The notes under the pieces were generated by a model that saw only the letters and a list, made by a program, of their open reading frames with translations, did no database searches and was not told the origin of the DNA. Shown one piece after another: positions 1 to 9,027 of a DNA stretch of 64,000 bases (position 1 is its first letter; each line of letters begins with the position of its first letter). Position numbers and translations under genes: made by a program. Where the stretch lies: positions 4,960,001 to 5,024,000 of the forward strand of contig NZ_JAVLVU010000001.1 in the NCBI RefSeq assembly GCF_031951985.1, given 5' to 3'. Source of the stretch: Mucilaginibacter terrae. Its GTDB lineage: Bacteria > Bacteroidota > Bacteroidia > Sphingobacteriales > Sphingobacteriaceae.

Positions 1-495
1 TTTTATATCGCCCCAGTTTTCAACATATTCGCCTATAATTAATGTGCCCGAAACCAGTGGCAGCATAGAGTCGCCTTTTATTTCGAAAGCACGGTAAGTA
101 CCTTGCTTAAACATAGGTAAATGTAATTTTGATAAGCCGGCAACATATTCAGGATCGGCATAACCATTCAAATAACCGGCACTTGCTTTTACCGGTACCA
201 TTTCAATGTTTTCGTTATCATCCTTATCAACCGTAATACTCAGCACGCGTAAGTTGGCCGGGTTACCTTTGGGTTTGGGTGCCCACTTTTCGTTAATGGT
301 TTCATTAATAAAATCATCTATGCTTATTTCAAAATACAATGCTATTTTTTTTAGCAGATCATATTTCGGATCAGCACGGTCTTCCTCATAAGCACCCACT
401 AACGATCTTTTTATGCCTATTTCGTCGGCAAATTGCTGTTGGGTAAGGCCTTTCTTTTTTCTGAGGAATTTAATATTTGTTGAAATTATTGACAT
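1..495 (-). CDS. XRE-family repressor with S24 (LexA/CI-type) peptidase domain, 3' end outside window
   Basis: The first 165 codons are present; the gene runs off the left edge. Residues 6-62 are a Cro/CI helix-turn-helix (GLTQQQFADEIGIKR, then GAYEEDRADP). Residues 97 onward are an S24 peptidase-type domain: an Ala-Gly pair (A106-G107) stands where LexA/CI proteins cleave themselves, and GDSMLP (S143) is the catalytic serine motif; the lysine would lie beyond the window. ATG at 495 follows a palindromic site. By family knowledge such proteins repress stress or phage genes until self-cleavage. In related genomes similar regulators sit beside error-prone polymerase genes, but the downstream neighbour is not visible here. 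The divergent neighbour is a GIY-YIG protein. Confidence 0.9.
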   Translation of the reverse strand, partial: MSIISTNIKFLRKKKGLTQQQFADEIGIKRSLVGAYEEDRADPKYDLLKKIALYFEISIDDFINETINEKWAPKPKGNPANLRVLSITVDKDDNENIEMVPVKASAGYLNGYADPEYVAGLSKLHLPMFKQGTYRAFEIKGDSMLPLVSGTLIIGEYVENWGDIK

Positions 496-518
496 AAAAT
501 TTGGAATTACTAAATTTG
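489..518 (+). promoter_or_regulatory. Bacteroidota-type promoter of the GIY-YIG gene
   Basis: A TTG at 489-491 and TAAATTTG at 511-518 match the Bacteroidota -33 and TAnnTTTG -7 boxes with a 19-bp spacer. Transcription would start near 525, giving a leader of roughly 57 nt before the ATG at 582. The -7 box lies inside the palindrome at 507-525. Assignment is by consensus match only. Confidence 0.6.
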
Positions 519-525
519 TTAGTAA
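507..525. promoter_or_regulatory. Palindromic operator, probable target of the XRE/S24 repressor
   Basis: TTACTAA and TTAGTAA form a perfect 7-bp inverted repeat separated by ATTTG. A further half-site TTAGTAA lies at 543-549. The site begins 12 bp upstream of the repressor start codon and covers the -7 box of the opposite promoter, so binding there could repress the nuclease gene and perhaps the repressor itself. The protein-site pairing is inferred from position and symmetry. Confidence 0.6.
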
Positions 526-581
526 AATTTATGCTCATAAAATTAGTAACAATAATTCATTTAGCAAAATTTATTATCAAA

Positions 582-938
582 ATGAAGCAGTATATATATA
601 TAATAACCGACAGAAACCGCACTAATTTACATGTAGGCCTATGTACTGATATGATGAAGACCATACAGTTTTACCGTGACATGCCTACCTTGTTTTTTGA
701 TAAGGCGCAACAGCTAAACCGTTTAGTATATTTTGAGGAGATTAATACCGAAGAGCAGGCCATGGAGCGCTTTAAATATTTAAGCACCTTTACCCGTGCA
801 CAAAAAGAAAAAATGATCAGATCGGTTAATGCCGATTGGATAGACCTTACTGTAGGCTTGAAACTTGAAAGCAATATGAGAGTTCGTCCGTTGCTCAGAC
901 CATCATTGGCAACTGCTAAGCGTCCACTTGTTTTTTAA
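582..938 (+). CDS. GIY-YIG nuclease-like protein
   Basis: 118 residues from the ATG at 582, chosen because the 27 upstream codons of the open frame are A/T-rich leader that includes the proposed promoter. The start YIYIITDRNRTNLHVG matches the paired GIY and YIG strands of the UvrC/YhbQ-type nuclease fold in degenerate form (YIY and HVG). Further on, LVYFEE and a basic helix ending in NADWIDLT match the tail of the YhbQ subfamily. Family members cut DNA or are of unknown role; the altered first motif leaves activity open. It sits divergently from the LexA-like repressor and is probably controlled by it. Confidence 0.75.
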   Translation: MKQYIYIITDRNRTNLHVGLCTDMMKTIQFYRDMPTLFFDKAQQLNRLVYFEEINTEEQAMERFKYLSTFTRAQKEKMIRSVNADWIDLTVGLKLESNMRVRPLLRPSLATAKRPLVF

Positions 939-1026
939 GAAGACGGTTTGCCTTAATTGAGGTAGTATGATGCTGTTTATTCAGCTTATGCTATGTCTGT
1001 ATGTGACAGTATGGTTTGTAAGGCCA

Positions 1027-1641
1027 TTACATAGCCTTGTCTTTAGGCACTAACACACGTGTTATTAAGTGCATTAGTCCGTTGTTTTCTTCAATATTAA
1101 ACTGGCTGATAACACTTTTGCCGCCAGTTTCATCTGTAAATTGTATGTTGCGGTTTTCATCAATGCGGGCCGTAAGCTTACTGCCCGCGAGGGTTAAAAT
1201 GGAAGCCTCGCCATGTCCATCGTTAATGAGTTTCGTAAGGCTTTTAATCGTATACTCACCCGCAAGTATATGATAGCTCAGCACGTTTATCAACTCATAT
1301 TTGTGGGCCGGTTTCATAAGCGTATCCAACCTCAAACCTAATTGTTGCTTAAATGCACTATCAGGAGGAGCTAACAAAGTAAGTGGCCCCCGGCTTTTTA
1401 ACGTGCCTACCATATTTGCAGCCCTAACCGCAGCCAAAAACGTTGTATGTGTTTTTGATGCTGTTAAGTTCTCTATAAAATCCATTGCCGAATTTACCGG
1501 CGCTCCGTTAACCATTACTGTTTTGCCACTTGATGTACTTGCCCTTACCGAATCCTGGTATGAGGAGCCACGAGGCGGGGTAGTTTGCGCGAATGCAAAA
1601 CCAGTTGTTAAGAGTAATAGGAGAGCAAGTAGGTTTTTCAT
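1027..1641 (-). CDS. Secreted fasciclin (FAS1) domain protein
   Basis: 204 residues. Residues 1-19 are a signal peptide ending FAFAQ, so the product is exported. A single FAS1 domain fills about residues 52-200: the first conserved block holds TLLAPPDSAF and the second ends in GLMHLITRVLVP. FAS1 domains mediate adhesion or matrix contacts, and in Bacteroidota are common in small secreted proteins; the ligand here is unknown. It is a single gene set off from the TolB-like gene upstream by a terminator. Confidence 0.85.
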   Translation of the reverse strand: MKNLLALLLLLTTGFAFAQTTPPRGSSYQDSVRASTSSGKTVMVNGAPVNSAMDFIENLTASKTHTTFLAAVRAANMVGTLKSRGPLTLLAPPDSAFKQQLGLRLDTLMKPAHKYELINVLSYHILAGEYTIKSLTKLINDGHGEASILTLAGSKLTARIDENRNIQFTDETGGKSVISQFNIEENNGLMHLITRVLVPKDKAM

Positions 1642-1689
1642 AATGATGTTTAAATATAACCACTAATTACCAAAGCTGTTTGTATCAAC

Positions 1690-1717
1690 AAAAAAAGCGG
1701 CACAGGCCGCTTTTTTG
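1690..1717. terminator. Bidirectional rho-independent terminator
   Basis: GCGGC (1697-1701) and GCCGC (1706-1710) form a hairpin with a 4-nt loop, flanked by an A-run on the left and a T-run on the right, so the stem extends by A-T pairs. It lies just past the stop of the TolB-like gene on the minus strand and before the fasciclin gene. Confidence 0.85.
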
Positions 1718-1731
1718 TTATGAGTATTTGG

Positions 1732-4700
1732 TTACCATCCTGGAGTAAAATTTAACCCGAATACAGGTTTTTTAACATCTGTACGATTAAATGGAAATGC
1801 ATAATAAGGCTCAAGAATGAGCGCACCAAACAGGTTAATTCTTAAAGAAACACCAGCACTCAGTGCAGGTACGCGTTGATTCGTATTATATATACCATCG
1901 TAAATAGGATTGCCATTACTATCTAATACCGGTTGTTTTTTATCATCAAGGCGTTGTTGATAGTAAAGAAAATCAGGGGCTTTCTGGAATTTAATGCTGT
2001 TACCGCTGTTCCAGGCTAAACCGGCATCAAAGAATAGGTTCAGTTCGCTAAACAGGAATTTTGATTTGATGGCCGATAGTTTTTCAGGGCCGGTAAATGG
2101 CAATCTAACCTCAAAATTAAACACTGCCACGCGTGAACCTGATAACTGGTCGATAGTAAAGCCGTTTGTACTGTTGGTATTTCCGTTGTAAAAAGTTTGA
2201 CTTTCATAACCCCTGATCAGGAAGGGATAACCAATATAGTATGGATATAAGCCGGTTTCCTGACCAAAGCGGCCGAAAGCGTTAAACCTTGCGGCAAGTG
2301 TTATGGGCTTTAAACGTTCGTACTTACGAAGATCAATAGTTGGTGAAAAGAATTTATATGAACCAACATTGTATTCGGCCTGAAGGCGGTATCTGAAACC
2401 ACTTAAAGGAGATGCAATGCCAAAGTATGAGTTATCGCCAACTAATGCTGCGCTAACCTGCATCAATGAAAACGAGCGTAAATAACCTACGTTATTATAA
2501 GGGTCATTGTTATAATCATCTAATGAAACTCTTCTGCGCCTGTCTTGATATATACCTCCGCCATCAGGGTAATAGGTGCTAAAGCGGTGCACCATGTATG
2601 AGTTATGCGAAAAGCCACCACCAAACTCGGCACGGGTACTTTTTGAAAAAGGGTAGGCGGTAAATACGCTGAGCTGATCCTGGAAAATACGGATAATATC
2701 ATAACGCTCTTCAACGGCATCAACAGTTACATCCTGGTTGGAGCTGTTTTGATAAGTGAATTTACTTGGTACTACATTATAGGTAGCCAATTGATACGGA
2801 ATGTGCGATAAGCCAACACCAAAGTTCCAACGGCCGGTTTGCTTGATGTAAACGCCTTGCGCACCAAAATCATAGATCTCTCCATTTACCGATGCACCGG
2901 CATATATTTGGTTACGGCCTAAAATATCGCTGAATATACCTTGTATACCGCTCGATAAACCTGCCCCATAACTTCCGGCACCGCCTATACCTACGCCAAC
3001 ACCACTACTGGCTAAATAATCCAACTTGAATTGAGGGCGATAGGGAATGTTTTGTATCGAATCGATAGCGATGCGCTGGTACGATAAGAAATTATTTAGG
3101 TTGGAGTTTATCAAATCAACCCCAACAGCACGTGGCGGCGGAAGCATGGCTGCCTCGAAATTGGTTTCGGTGCCGCTTACCACTTTGGTGGCTTTAAAGT
3201 CGGCCGGTTTGGCATTGTAAAGCGTATACTTTTGGGCACGATAGTATGAGTACATAATATCATTATTAGCCGATACGCTCAATGCCGGCGAAAACTCGGT
3301 AATACCCGAAATACCTGTAAACAGGTCGGTCATTTGCTCTACCGAACCGGTAGCTGTAGTGTAACGGTAAAGGTTACGGAAGCCATCGCGGTTTGACAGG
3401 AAATAGATCTGGCTACCATCGCCCGAATATTGCGGGTTAAGGTTGTTGGCGCCATCAAATATTTTAATGTCGTTTACTTTGCCGGTAGCTAAATCTAACT
3501 CGGCCAAATTAAAGGTGATAGACTGTGAGGTGGTAGCATCATAAGTGCTACGGTCCGAACTGAATACGATCTTCTTTCCATCGCGCGAAAACGCTGGCTG
3601 ATAATCGGAATATTTATCGTTGGTAAGTTGTTTAACCTGTTTGGTGGTAAAGTTGTACATGTACAAATCGCTTTGACCGTTTGACAGGCCTTGAAATGCC
3701 ACTAAATTACCATCGGGCGACCAGGTAAGGTTACTAAACTGTCCAACCTTGCCCATTGGGATGTTATGCAAGACCTTTCCGCTCGGTACCGATACCACCA
3801 ACATGCGGTTGCGGCCTCCTCCAAAAACGCTGAACGCAAACTTTTTACCATCAGGCGACCACGTACCTGCCGATTCGATGAAGTTAAATTCATCAATGTG
3901 CGTGTTGGATGTTTTACTCGTGAGCCGTCGTATGATCTTCCCCGTTTTGGCATCGGCCAGGAAGAGGTCGATAGAGAACAGGTCTTTTTCCGAAAGGAAG
4001 GTCATGTACTTACCATCCGGGCTGATCGATGGTGCCACGTTCATCTCACCCGAATTTTTATTGTCGATAATACGTGCCCCGGCAGGTGTTTGGGTAGTAT
4101 CCTTTAACATGGGCTGGTACATGTTAACTATGGAGTTTTTCCATAGGTTCGAAAGCGTTTTATCGTCGTACCCAAAGGTGCGGCGTATGCCGTAATCTAA
4201 ACCAAAACGGGCTACGTTTTTAAAGAACGGTACAATAATGGTATCGCCATAGGTTGAACCCAGATACGACCAAAAAGCCTCGCCGTAACGATAAGGGAAA
4301 TACTTGCTGCTCTCGGTTAAATCGCGCACACTCGGTATATCTTTATTCAGATAGGCATCACGCATCCACATGGCGGTGTAAGCATCCTTTTTACCTAATG
4401 AGAGGTATTCGGCCATTCCCTCGATCATCCACAAGGGGAGGTTGTTAATATTATTGAGGCTGGTGGTGTCGTTATCGAGCAGGGTATGGTACTGAAAAGC
4501 GTGCACCAACTCATGGCCTAATACGTGGCGGGTGGTTTGGTGCGTTTCCATAACGGGCATTACCACGCGGTTTTTTAAACCCTCGGTAACACCACCGGTT
4601 CCTACGCTTATCTCGCCGTCGATAGCGGTTGTTTGCTGAAAATCGGGGTGATCGGCATATAGTATGATAGGGTTGGGGCGCTTAAACGTGTCCCTGAATA

Positions 4701-4956
4701 CCTGTTGATGCAGCGTATACCATAATTCGCTTTCCTGCGCAAAACGTTTGAGCAGGCTATCGTTTTTCATATAGTAGTAGATCTCAAAATGAGGTGTTTT
4801 GAAAACCTTAAACTTCAGGTTTTTATAACGAACCTTGTTTTGACCAAAATATTGAGCTTGTGCAGGCTTGCTCATCATGCAAACACTCATCAAAACAATA
4901 GCAAGCAGGAGGCAAACCTTTTGAAATTTGCTTACAATAAAGTAAACTTTACTCAT
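1732..4956 (-). CDS. Peptidase-MA-like / TolB-type beta-propeller / outer-membrane beta-barrel protein
   Basis: 1074 residues from ATG 4956 (a TTG two codons earlier is less likely). A signal peptide ends near SKPAQAQ. Residues 148-152 are HELVH, followed by WMIEGMAEY with E179, the ligand set of a gluzincin zinc peptidase. About residues 305-545 contain at least four PD40/TolB-like blades (TWSPDGKKFAF, AFSRDGKKIVF). From about 600 to the C-terminal Trp the sequence is an Omp85/surface-antigen-like barrel with alternating aromatic strands. Relatives are labelled TolB or biopolymer transporter Tol. The combination suggests an envelope protein with the barrel in the outer membrane and the propeller and peptidase domains in the periplasm. 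Substrate unknown. Confidence 0.85.
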   Translation of the reverse strand: MSKVYFIVSKFQKVCLLLAIVLMSVCMMSKPAQAQYFGQNKVRYKNLKFKVFKTPHFEIYYYMKNDSLLKRFAQESELWYTLHQQVFRDTFKRPNPIILYADHPDFQQTTAIDGEISVGTGGVTEGLKNRVVMPVMETHQTTRHVLGHELVHAFQYHTLLDNDTTSLNNINNLPLWMIEGMAEYLSLGKKDAYTAMWMRDAYLNKDIPSVRDLTESSKYFPYRYGEAFWSYLGSTYGDTIIVPFFKNVARFGLDYGIRRTFGYDDKTLSNLWKNSIVNMYQPMLKDTTQTPAGARIIDNKNSGEMNVAPSISPDGKYMTFLSEKDLFSIDLFLADAKTGKIIRRLTSKTSNTHIDEFNFIESAGTWSPDGKKFAFSVFGGGRNRMLVVSVPSGKVLHNIPMGKVGQFSNLTWSPDGNLVAFQGLSNGQSDLYMYNFTTKQVKQLTNDKYSDYQPAFSRDGKKIVFSSDRSTYDATTSQSITFNLAELDLATGKVNDIKIFDGANNLNPQYSGDGSQIYFLSNRDGFRNLYRYTTATGSVEQMTDLFTGISGITEFSPALSVSANNDIMYSYYRAQKYTLYNAKPADFKATKVVSGTETNFEAAMLPPPRAVGVDLINSNLNNFLSYQRIAIDSIQNIPYRPQFKLDYLASSGVGVGIGGAGSYGAGLSSGIQGIFSDILGRNQIYAGASVNGEIYDFGAQGVYIKQTGRWNFGVGLSHIPYQLATYNVVPSKFTYQNSSNQDVTVDAVEERYDIIRIFQDQLSVFTAYPFSKSTRAEFGGGFSHNSYMVHRFSTYYPDGGGIYQDRRRRVSLDDYNNDPYNNVGYLRSFSLMQVSAALVGDNSYFGIASPLSGFRYRLQAEYNVGSYKFFSPTIDLRKYERLKPITLAARFNAFGRFGQETGLYPYYIGYPFLIRGYESQTFYNGNTNSTNGFTIDQLSGSRVAVFNFEVRLPFTGPEKLSAIKSKFLFSELNLFFDAGLAWNSGNSIKFQKAPDFLYYQQRLDDKKQPVLDSNGNPIYDGIYNTNQRVPALSAGVSLRINLFGALILEPYYAFPFNRTDVKKPVFGLNFTPGW

Positions 4957-5028
4957 ATACAACGTTTATAACTGTACGGTTAACGCAATAAATTTATTTA
5001 AAATACGCTATAAAAGCGCATTGGGTTG

Positions 5029-7335
5029 CTAATTATTATTAGCTGTGGTATCGGGCGGTAAAACAATTCCGCTATCGGCTGGTGCACTCAGGCTATCGCT
5101 AACCGATGATGTATCGACCCTGATACGTGGCGACGGGCACATATACGTTTTGGTGATTTTACTCCACGGCTTAGGGAACGGCCCGTAGGTGTAGCCCGAG
5201 TTAGGGTCGGAATAAACCTTCTCCATAAAGGCGCCAAATATAGGCAAGGCTGTGTGCGAGCCTTCGCCGCTTTCTGATGAATTGAAGTGAACGCTGCGAT
5301 CATCAGCACCAACCCAGACACCGGTAACCAGGTCTTTGGTAATGCCCATGTACCAGCCGTCAACATAATCAGATGAAGTGCCGGTTTTGCCACCAATCTG
5401 GTTGCTGTTCTTTTTCCATAGGATAGGATACTCCCACAGTGCTTGTGAGGTACCGCCCGGTTCTTCCATACCACCACGGAACATGTATAGCATCAACCAC
5501 GCCGTTTCTTCGCTGATCACGCGGGTGCTTTTTAGTTTGAATTCTTCTAAAATATTACCATTATGGTCGGCCACCTTAGTAACCAGCAATGGGTCAATTT
5601 TTTCGCCTTTATTGAGGAAGGTACTGTATGCACGTACCATTTCATAAACCGATACATCATTCGAACCCAACGAAACCGATGGCACCGCTTTCAAAGGGCT
5701 TTCAATACCGCATTTATGAGCATATTCCACCACCTTATCCCAACCTACCTTCTCGGTAATTTGTGCGGTAATAGAGTTAACCGATTTGCCCATAGCCCAA
5801 CGTAACGACATTTCGCGATACGAAAAATTATAATCGGCGTTTTTAGGTTCCCAAACTTCGGGTTTGCCATTGTCAGTATAAGAGATCGATACCGGCTTAT
5901 CGGTAAACTTATCGCAGGGCGAATAGCCATTATCCAACGCGGTTAAATAAGCAAAAGGCTTAAACGTAGAGCCCGCCTGGCGCTTGGCCTGGTTTACGTG
6001 GTCGTATTTAAAATATTTATTATCAATACCGCCTACCCAGACCTTAATTTTACCGGTTGATGGCTCAATGGTCATCATGCCGGTATTGAGTAATTTGGTA
6101 TAGTATTTTATCGAATCTACGCTCGAAAAAGTAGTATCCTGCTCACCGTTCCAGGTAAATACCTTCATGCGCTTGGGCTTGTTAAAGTATTTATTGATCT
6201 CAACCGTGTCGCCGTTATATTTCTTTTTAAGCAGTTGGTAAATGGGCAGGCGTTGTTCGGCTTTTGGCAAAAAGTCCACAATTTCGTTTCCTTTCGAGTC
6301 GCGCCATGGGTTTTTACCTTTCCATATGTTATTAAAGCGGCGCTGCAGCATCTTCATTTTTTCGGCTACGGCCTCTTCGGCATATTGCTGCAGTTTGGAG
6401 TCGATGGTGGTATATATTTTCAGGCCGTCTTCGTAAAGGTTATAGTCATTTTCTTTCAGCCATTTGTCGAGCCATTTTTCAACCGCACGGCGCAGGTAAG
6501 AGTCGCCCATACCTTCTTCTTCAACATAGCTTAAATTTAAGCCAACGGGTTGCTTAATACTCTGCTCATATTCCGATCTTTTAAGATAACCGTATTTCTC
6601 CATCTGGCTTAAAACCACATTGCGGCGCTCAACTGCTTTTGCCGGGTAACGCATAGGGTTATAAGTTGATGTAGCCTTAAGCATACCAATAAGGGTAGCG
6701 GCTTCGGCAGAGGTAAGGTTATTAGGCTTTTTGTTGAAATATTTTAATGCAGCGGTTTGTATACCAAATGAATTGTTTCCAAAAGGCACCGTGTTAAAGT
6801 ACATGGTTAAAATTTGCTGCTTATTGTAAACATGTTCAATTTTAAAGGCTGTAAGCCACTCTTTAAACTTGAAAGCAATGGTGCGCACCACCGGAATATG
6901 CCTGATAAAGCCCTGCGCTTTACGTTTACGGGTTTTAAACAGGTTTTTAGCCAATTGCTGGGTAATGGTACTGGCACCGCGCCTGTCGCCGGTTGCGGTG
7001 GATATTAAGCTGGTGAAAAAGCCGTAATAATCAACACCGCCATGCTTGTAAAAGCGTACATCCTCGGTGGCTACCAGTGCGTTTATCAAGTTGGGCGATA
7101 GGTCTTTATACTCGATAGGAGTACGGTTCTCTTTGTAAAACTTAGCCAGTAGCTTGCCATCGGCAGTAAAAACTTCTGATGATACCGATAGGGTAGGTTG
7201 TTCAATATCCTTCATATCGGGCGAGTAGCCAAATATGCCAAACAGGTTTAACTCGATAGAGCAGAAGAAGATAATTACAAAATATATGAAAATAAGCAGG
7301 TAACGCAGTATCGGATTGCGGACACGTTTAAACAT
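5029..7335 (-). CDS. Class A penicillin-binding protein (transglycosylase/transpeptidase, PBP1A type)
   Basis: 768 residues, full length for the family. One N-terminal membrane helix (about 11-33) anchors it to the inner membrane. The GT51 glycosyltransferase domain shows EDVRFYKHGG (91-100, catalytic Glu91) and GASTITQQ (120-127). The transpeptidase domain shows the three penicillin-binding motifs: STFK (456-459), SVN (518-520) and KTGT (650-653). It polymerises and crosslinks peptidoglycan from lipid II. The C-terminus is a short Ser/Asp-rich tail. It ends 67 bp after the start of the next minus-strand gene and may be co-transcribed with no one. The PPK2 gene is divergent. Confidence 0.95.
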   Translation of the reverse strand: MFKRVRNPILRYLLIFIYFVIIFFCSIELNLFGIFGYSPDMKDIEQPTLSVSSEVFTADGKLLAKFYKENRTPIEYKDLSPNLINALVATEDVRFYKHGGVDYYGFFTSLISTATGDRRGASTITQQLAKNLFKTRKRKAQGFIRHIPVVRTIAFKFKEWLTAFKIEHVYNKQQILTMYFNTVPFGNNSFGIQTAALKYFNKKPNNLTSAEAATLIGMLKATSTYNPMRYPAKAVERRNVVLSQMEKYGYLKRSEYEQSIKQPVGLNLSYVEEEGMGDSYLRRAVEKWLDKWLKENDYNLYEDGLKIYTTIDSKLQQYAEEAVAEKMKMLQRRFNNIWKGKNPWRDSKGNEIVDFLPKAEQRLPIYQLLKKKYNGDTVEINKYFNKPKRMKVFTWNGEQDTTFSSVDSIKYYTKLLNTGMMTIEPSTGKIKVWVGGIDNKYFKYDHVNQAKRQAGSTFKPFAYLTALDNGYSPCDKFTDKPVSISYTDNGKPEVWEPKNADYNFSYREMSLRWAMGKSVNSITAQITEKVGWDKVVEYAHKCGIESPLKAVPSVSLGSNDVSVYEMVRAYSTFLNKGEKIDPLLVTKVADHNGNILEEFKLKSTRVISEETAWLMLYMFRGGMEEPGGTSQALWEYPILWKKNSNQIGGKTGTSSDYVDGWYMGITKDLVTGVWVGADDRSVHFNSSESGEGSHTALPIFGAFMEKVYSDPNSGYTYGPFPKPWSKITKTYMCPSPRIRVDTSSVSDSLSAPADSGIVLPPDTTANNN

Positions 7336-7443
7336 TGGATCGATTTGTAAGTTATACGGTTAACAGTTTATGTTTACCGGTTACTAATAACGATAATTTG
7401 ACCGGTAAATTTTGTGTTAACATCGTGCAAAGCTATTTTAATC

Positions 7444-8322
7444 ATGCAAAATATAACTAAGAATTTTAAAATAAGCAGTAATAAGAAAATTTCTCTTAAC
7501 GATTTCGATACTGCTTACACCGCCGACTATAAAAAGGAGGATGCTAAAGAACTTTTGGAAGAACTTGTAAGCCAAACTGCCGAACTGCAGGACAAGCTTT
7601 ATGCAGCTAATAAATACAGTTTGCTGATCATTTTTCAGGCTATGGATGCTGCCGGTAAAGATGGTGCTATAAAGCACACCATGAGTGGCATTAATCCTCA
7701 GGGGTGCCAGGTATACAGTTTTAAACAGCCCAGTACCGAAGAGTATGATCATGATTTTTTATGGCGACACTATAAAGCACTGCCCGAACGTGGTAGAATT
7801 GGTATTCATAACCGGTCGCATTATGAAAATGTGTTGGTGAGCAAAGTTCACCCCGAGTATGTTTTAAAAGAAAATATTCCGGGTATAAAAAGTACAGATG
7901 ATATAGGAAAGAAATTTTGGGAACGCCGGTACGAAACCATTAATGCGTTTGAAAAAAGCTTAAGCGAGAACGGAACGGTTATTATTAAGTTTTTCCTGCA
8001 TTTATCAAAAGATGAGCAAAAAGAACGCTTTTTAAAACGTATTGACGACGGGGCCAAAAACTGGAAATTCAGCAGCGCCGATATTGAGGAACGGGAGCAT
8101 TGGGATGAATACATGAAGGCTTATGAAGATGCAATTGAAGCTACATCCAAAGAGCATGCCCCATGGTACGTTATACCTGCCGACAAAAAATGGTTTTCAC
8201 GCATAGCCATTTCACACATCATTGTTGAAACGCTAAAAGAACTTGATTTGAAATACCCCACATTGCCCGAGGAAGAGATGAAGAAACTACAGGAAAGTAA
8301 AAAGCTACTAACAGGGGAATAA
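7444..8322 (+). CDS. ppk2: PPK2-family polyphosphate kinase
   Basis: 292 residues from ATG 7444. An upstream in-frame GTG at 7414 is possible but adds ten residues unlike the family. The Walker A-type loop is MDAAGKDGAIK, and the conserved NRSHYENVLV and RFLKRIDD segments follow, typical of single-domain PPK2 enzymes that move phosphate between polyphosphate and nucleoside mono- or diphosphates. The exact nucleotide class cannot be told from sequence alone. Cytosolic. The gene stands alone, divergent from the penicillin-binding protein, and converges on the Rrf2 gene through a shared terminator. Confidence 0.93.
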   Translation: MQNITKNFKISSNKKISLNDFDTAYTADYKKEDAKELLEELVSQTAELQDKLYAANKYSLLIIFQAMDAAGKDGAIKHTMSGINPQGCQVYSFKQPSTEEYDHDFLWRHYKALPERGRIGIHNRSHYENVLVSKVHPEYVLKENIPGIKSTDDIGKKFWERRYETINAFEKSLSENGTVIIKFFLHLSKDEQKERFLKRIDDGAKNWKFSSADIEEREHWDEYMKAYEDAIEATSKEHAPWYVIPADKKWFSRIAISHIIVETLKELDLKYPTLPEEEMKKLQESKKLLTGE

Positions 8323-8325
8323 GCA

Positions 8326-8363
8326 AAAAAAGCTAATCATATCATTAGGTATGGTTAGCTTTT
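8326..8363. terminator. Bidirectional terminator between ppk2 and the Rrf2 gene
   Basis: AAAAAAGCTAATCATA (8326-8341) pairs with TATGGTTAGCTTTT (8350-8363) through one G-T pair, with a short loop. The A-run on one side and T-run on the other let it end transcription of both convergent genes. Confidence 0.85.
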
Positions 8364-8382
8364 CAATATTTTAAAATTCAGT

Positions 8383-8835
8383 TTAGCTCAAATCAATCAG
8401 GGCCGAATCGCCTAAGGCTACTTCCTTGTTAATTAAATCTTCGATACTGGTTTCCGACAGGATTTTAAGTGTAGCATCGCGTATATCCATAAACATGCTG
8501 CGTATACCGCAGGTGGATTCATTGTGGCATTCTTCGCAACGGTGATAGAAGTTTAAGCTCACGCAGGGAACCATGGCAATAGGGCCATCGGTAATACGTA
8601 AAATGCTCACCAAATAAATATCTTTAGGATCTTTGTTAATGGCATAACCACCTCCGGCACCTTTTTTACTGTACAAAAAGCCGGCTTTACGCAGCTCCAG
8701 TAAAATTACTTCTAAAAACTTTTTAGGGATTTTTTCCAGCTCTGCTATCTGGGCAATTTGCATAGGGGCTTTATCCTTGTTTTTGCCTAAAACAATGAGC
8801 GCTTTAATAGCATATTTAGTCTTCTTCGATAGCAT
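8383..8835 (-). CDS. Rrf2-family transcriptional regulator with a cysteine cluster
   Basis: 150 residues. Residues 1-70 are the Rrf2 winged helix (KKTKYAIKAL, then YSKKGAGGGY). Cysteines 91, 100, 103 and 109 lie in the effector loop. IscR/NsrR/RsrR proteins hold an Fe-S cluster with three cysteines in this region, so a redox-, NO- or iron-sensing role is plausible, though the spacing (C-x8-C-x2-C-x5-C) is not that of IscR. No isc, suf or cysteine gene adjoins it, so the target is unknown. Confidence 0.9.
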   Translation of the reverse strand: MLSKKTKYAIKALIVLGKNKDKAPMQIAQIAELEKIPKKFLEVILLELRKAGFLYSKKGAGGGYAINKDPKDIYLVSILRITDGPIAMVPCVSLNFYHRCEECHNESTCGIRSMFMDIRDATLKILSETSIEDLINKEVALGDSALIDLS

Positions 8836-9027
8836 AGATCACAAAATCAGGTGCAATTATATCAAAAAAAATGCAGCCAAATAAAAAGTTGATGTCAATA
8901 TAGGTTGAAACAGGTTAATTGGTGCCTCAAAATAGATAAATAATTGTATTGTACCAATAATGTTTTAATAACCAGGGCTTATTTGAATATGGTATACCCT
9001 TTCGCAGCTTGTAAAACAGCAAAATTT

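Noticed and set aside
413..625. Plus-strand open frame across the repressor start
   Set aside because: Overlaps the repressor coding region, operator and promoter; low-complexity A/T translation.
3702..4195. Three overlapping frames antisense to or within the TolB-like gene
   Set aside because: Shadows of the 1074-residue gene; no family motif.
7414..7443. GTG start extending ppk2 by ten residues
   Set aside because: Extra residues MLTSCKAILI are unlike the family; ATG at 7444 is preferred.
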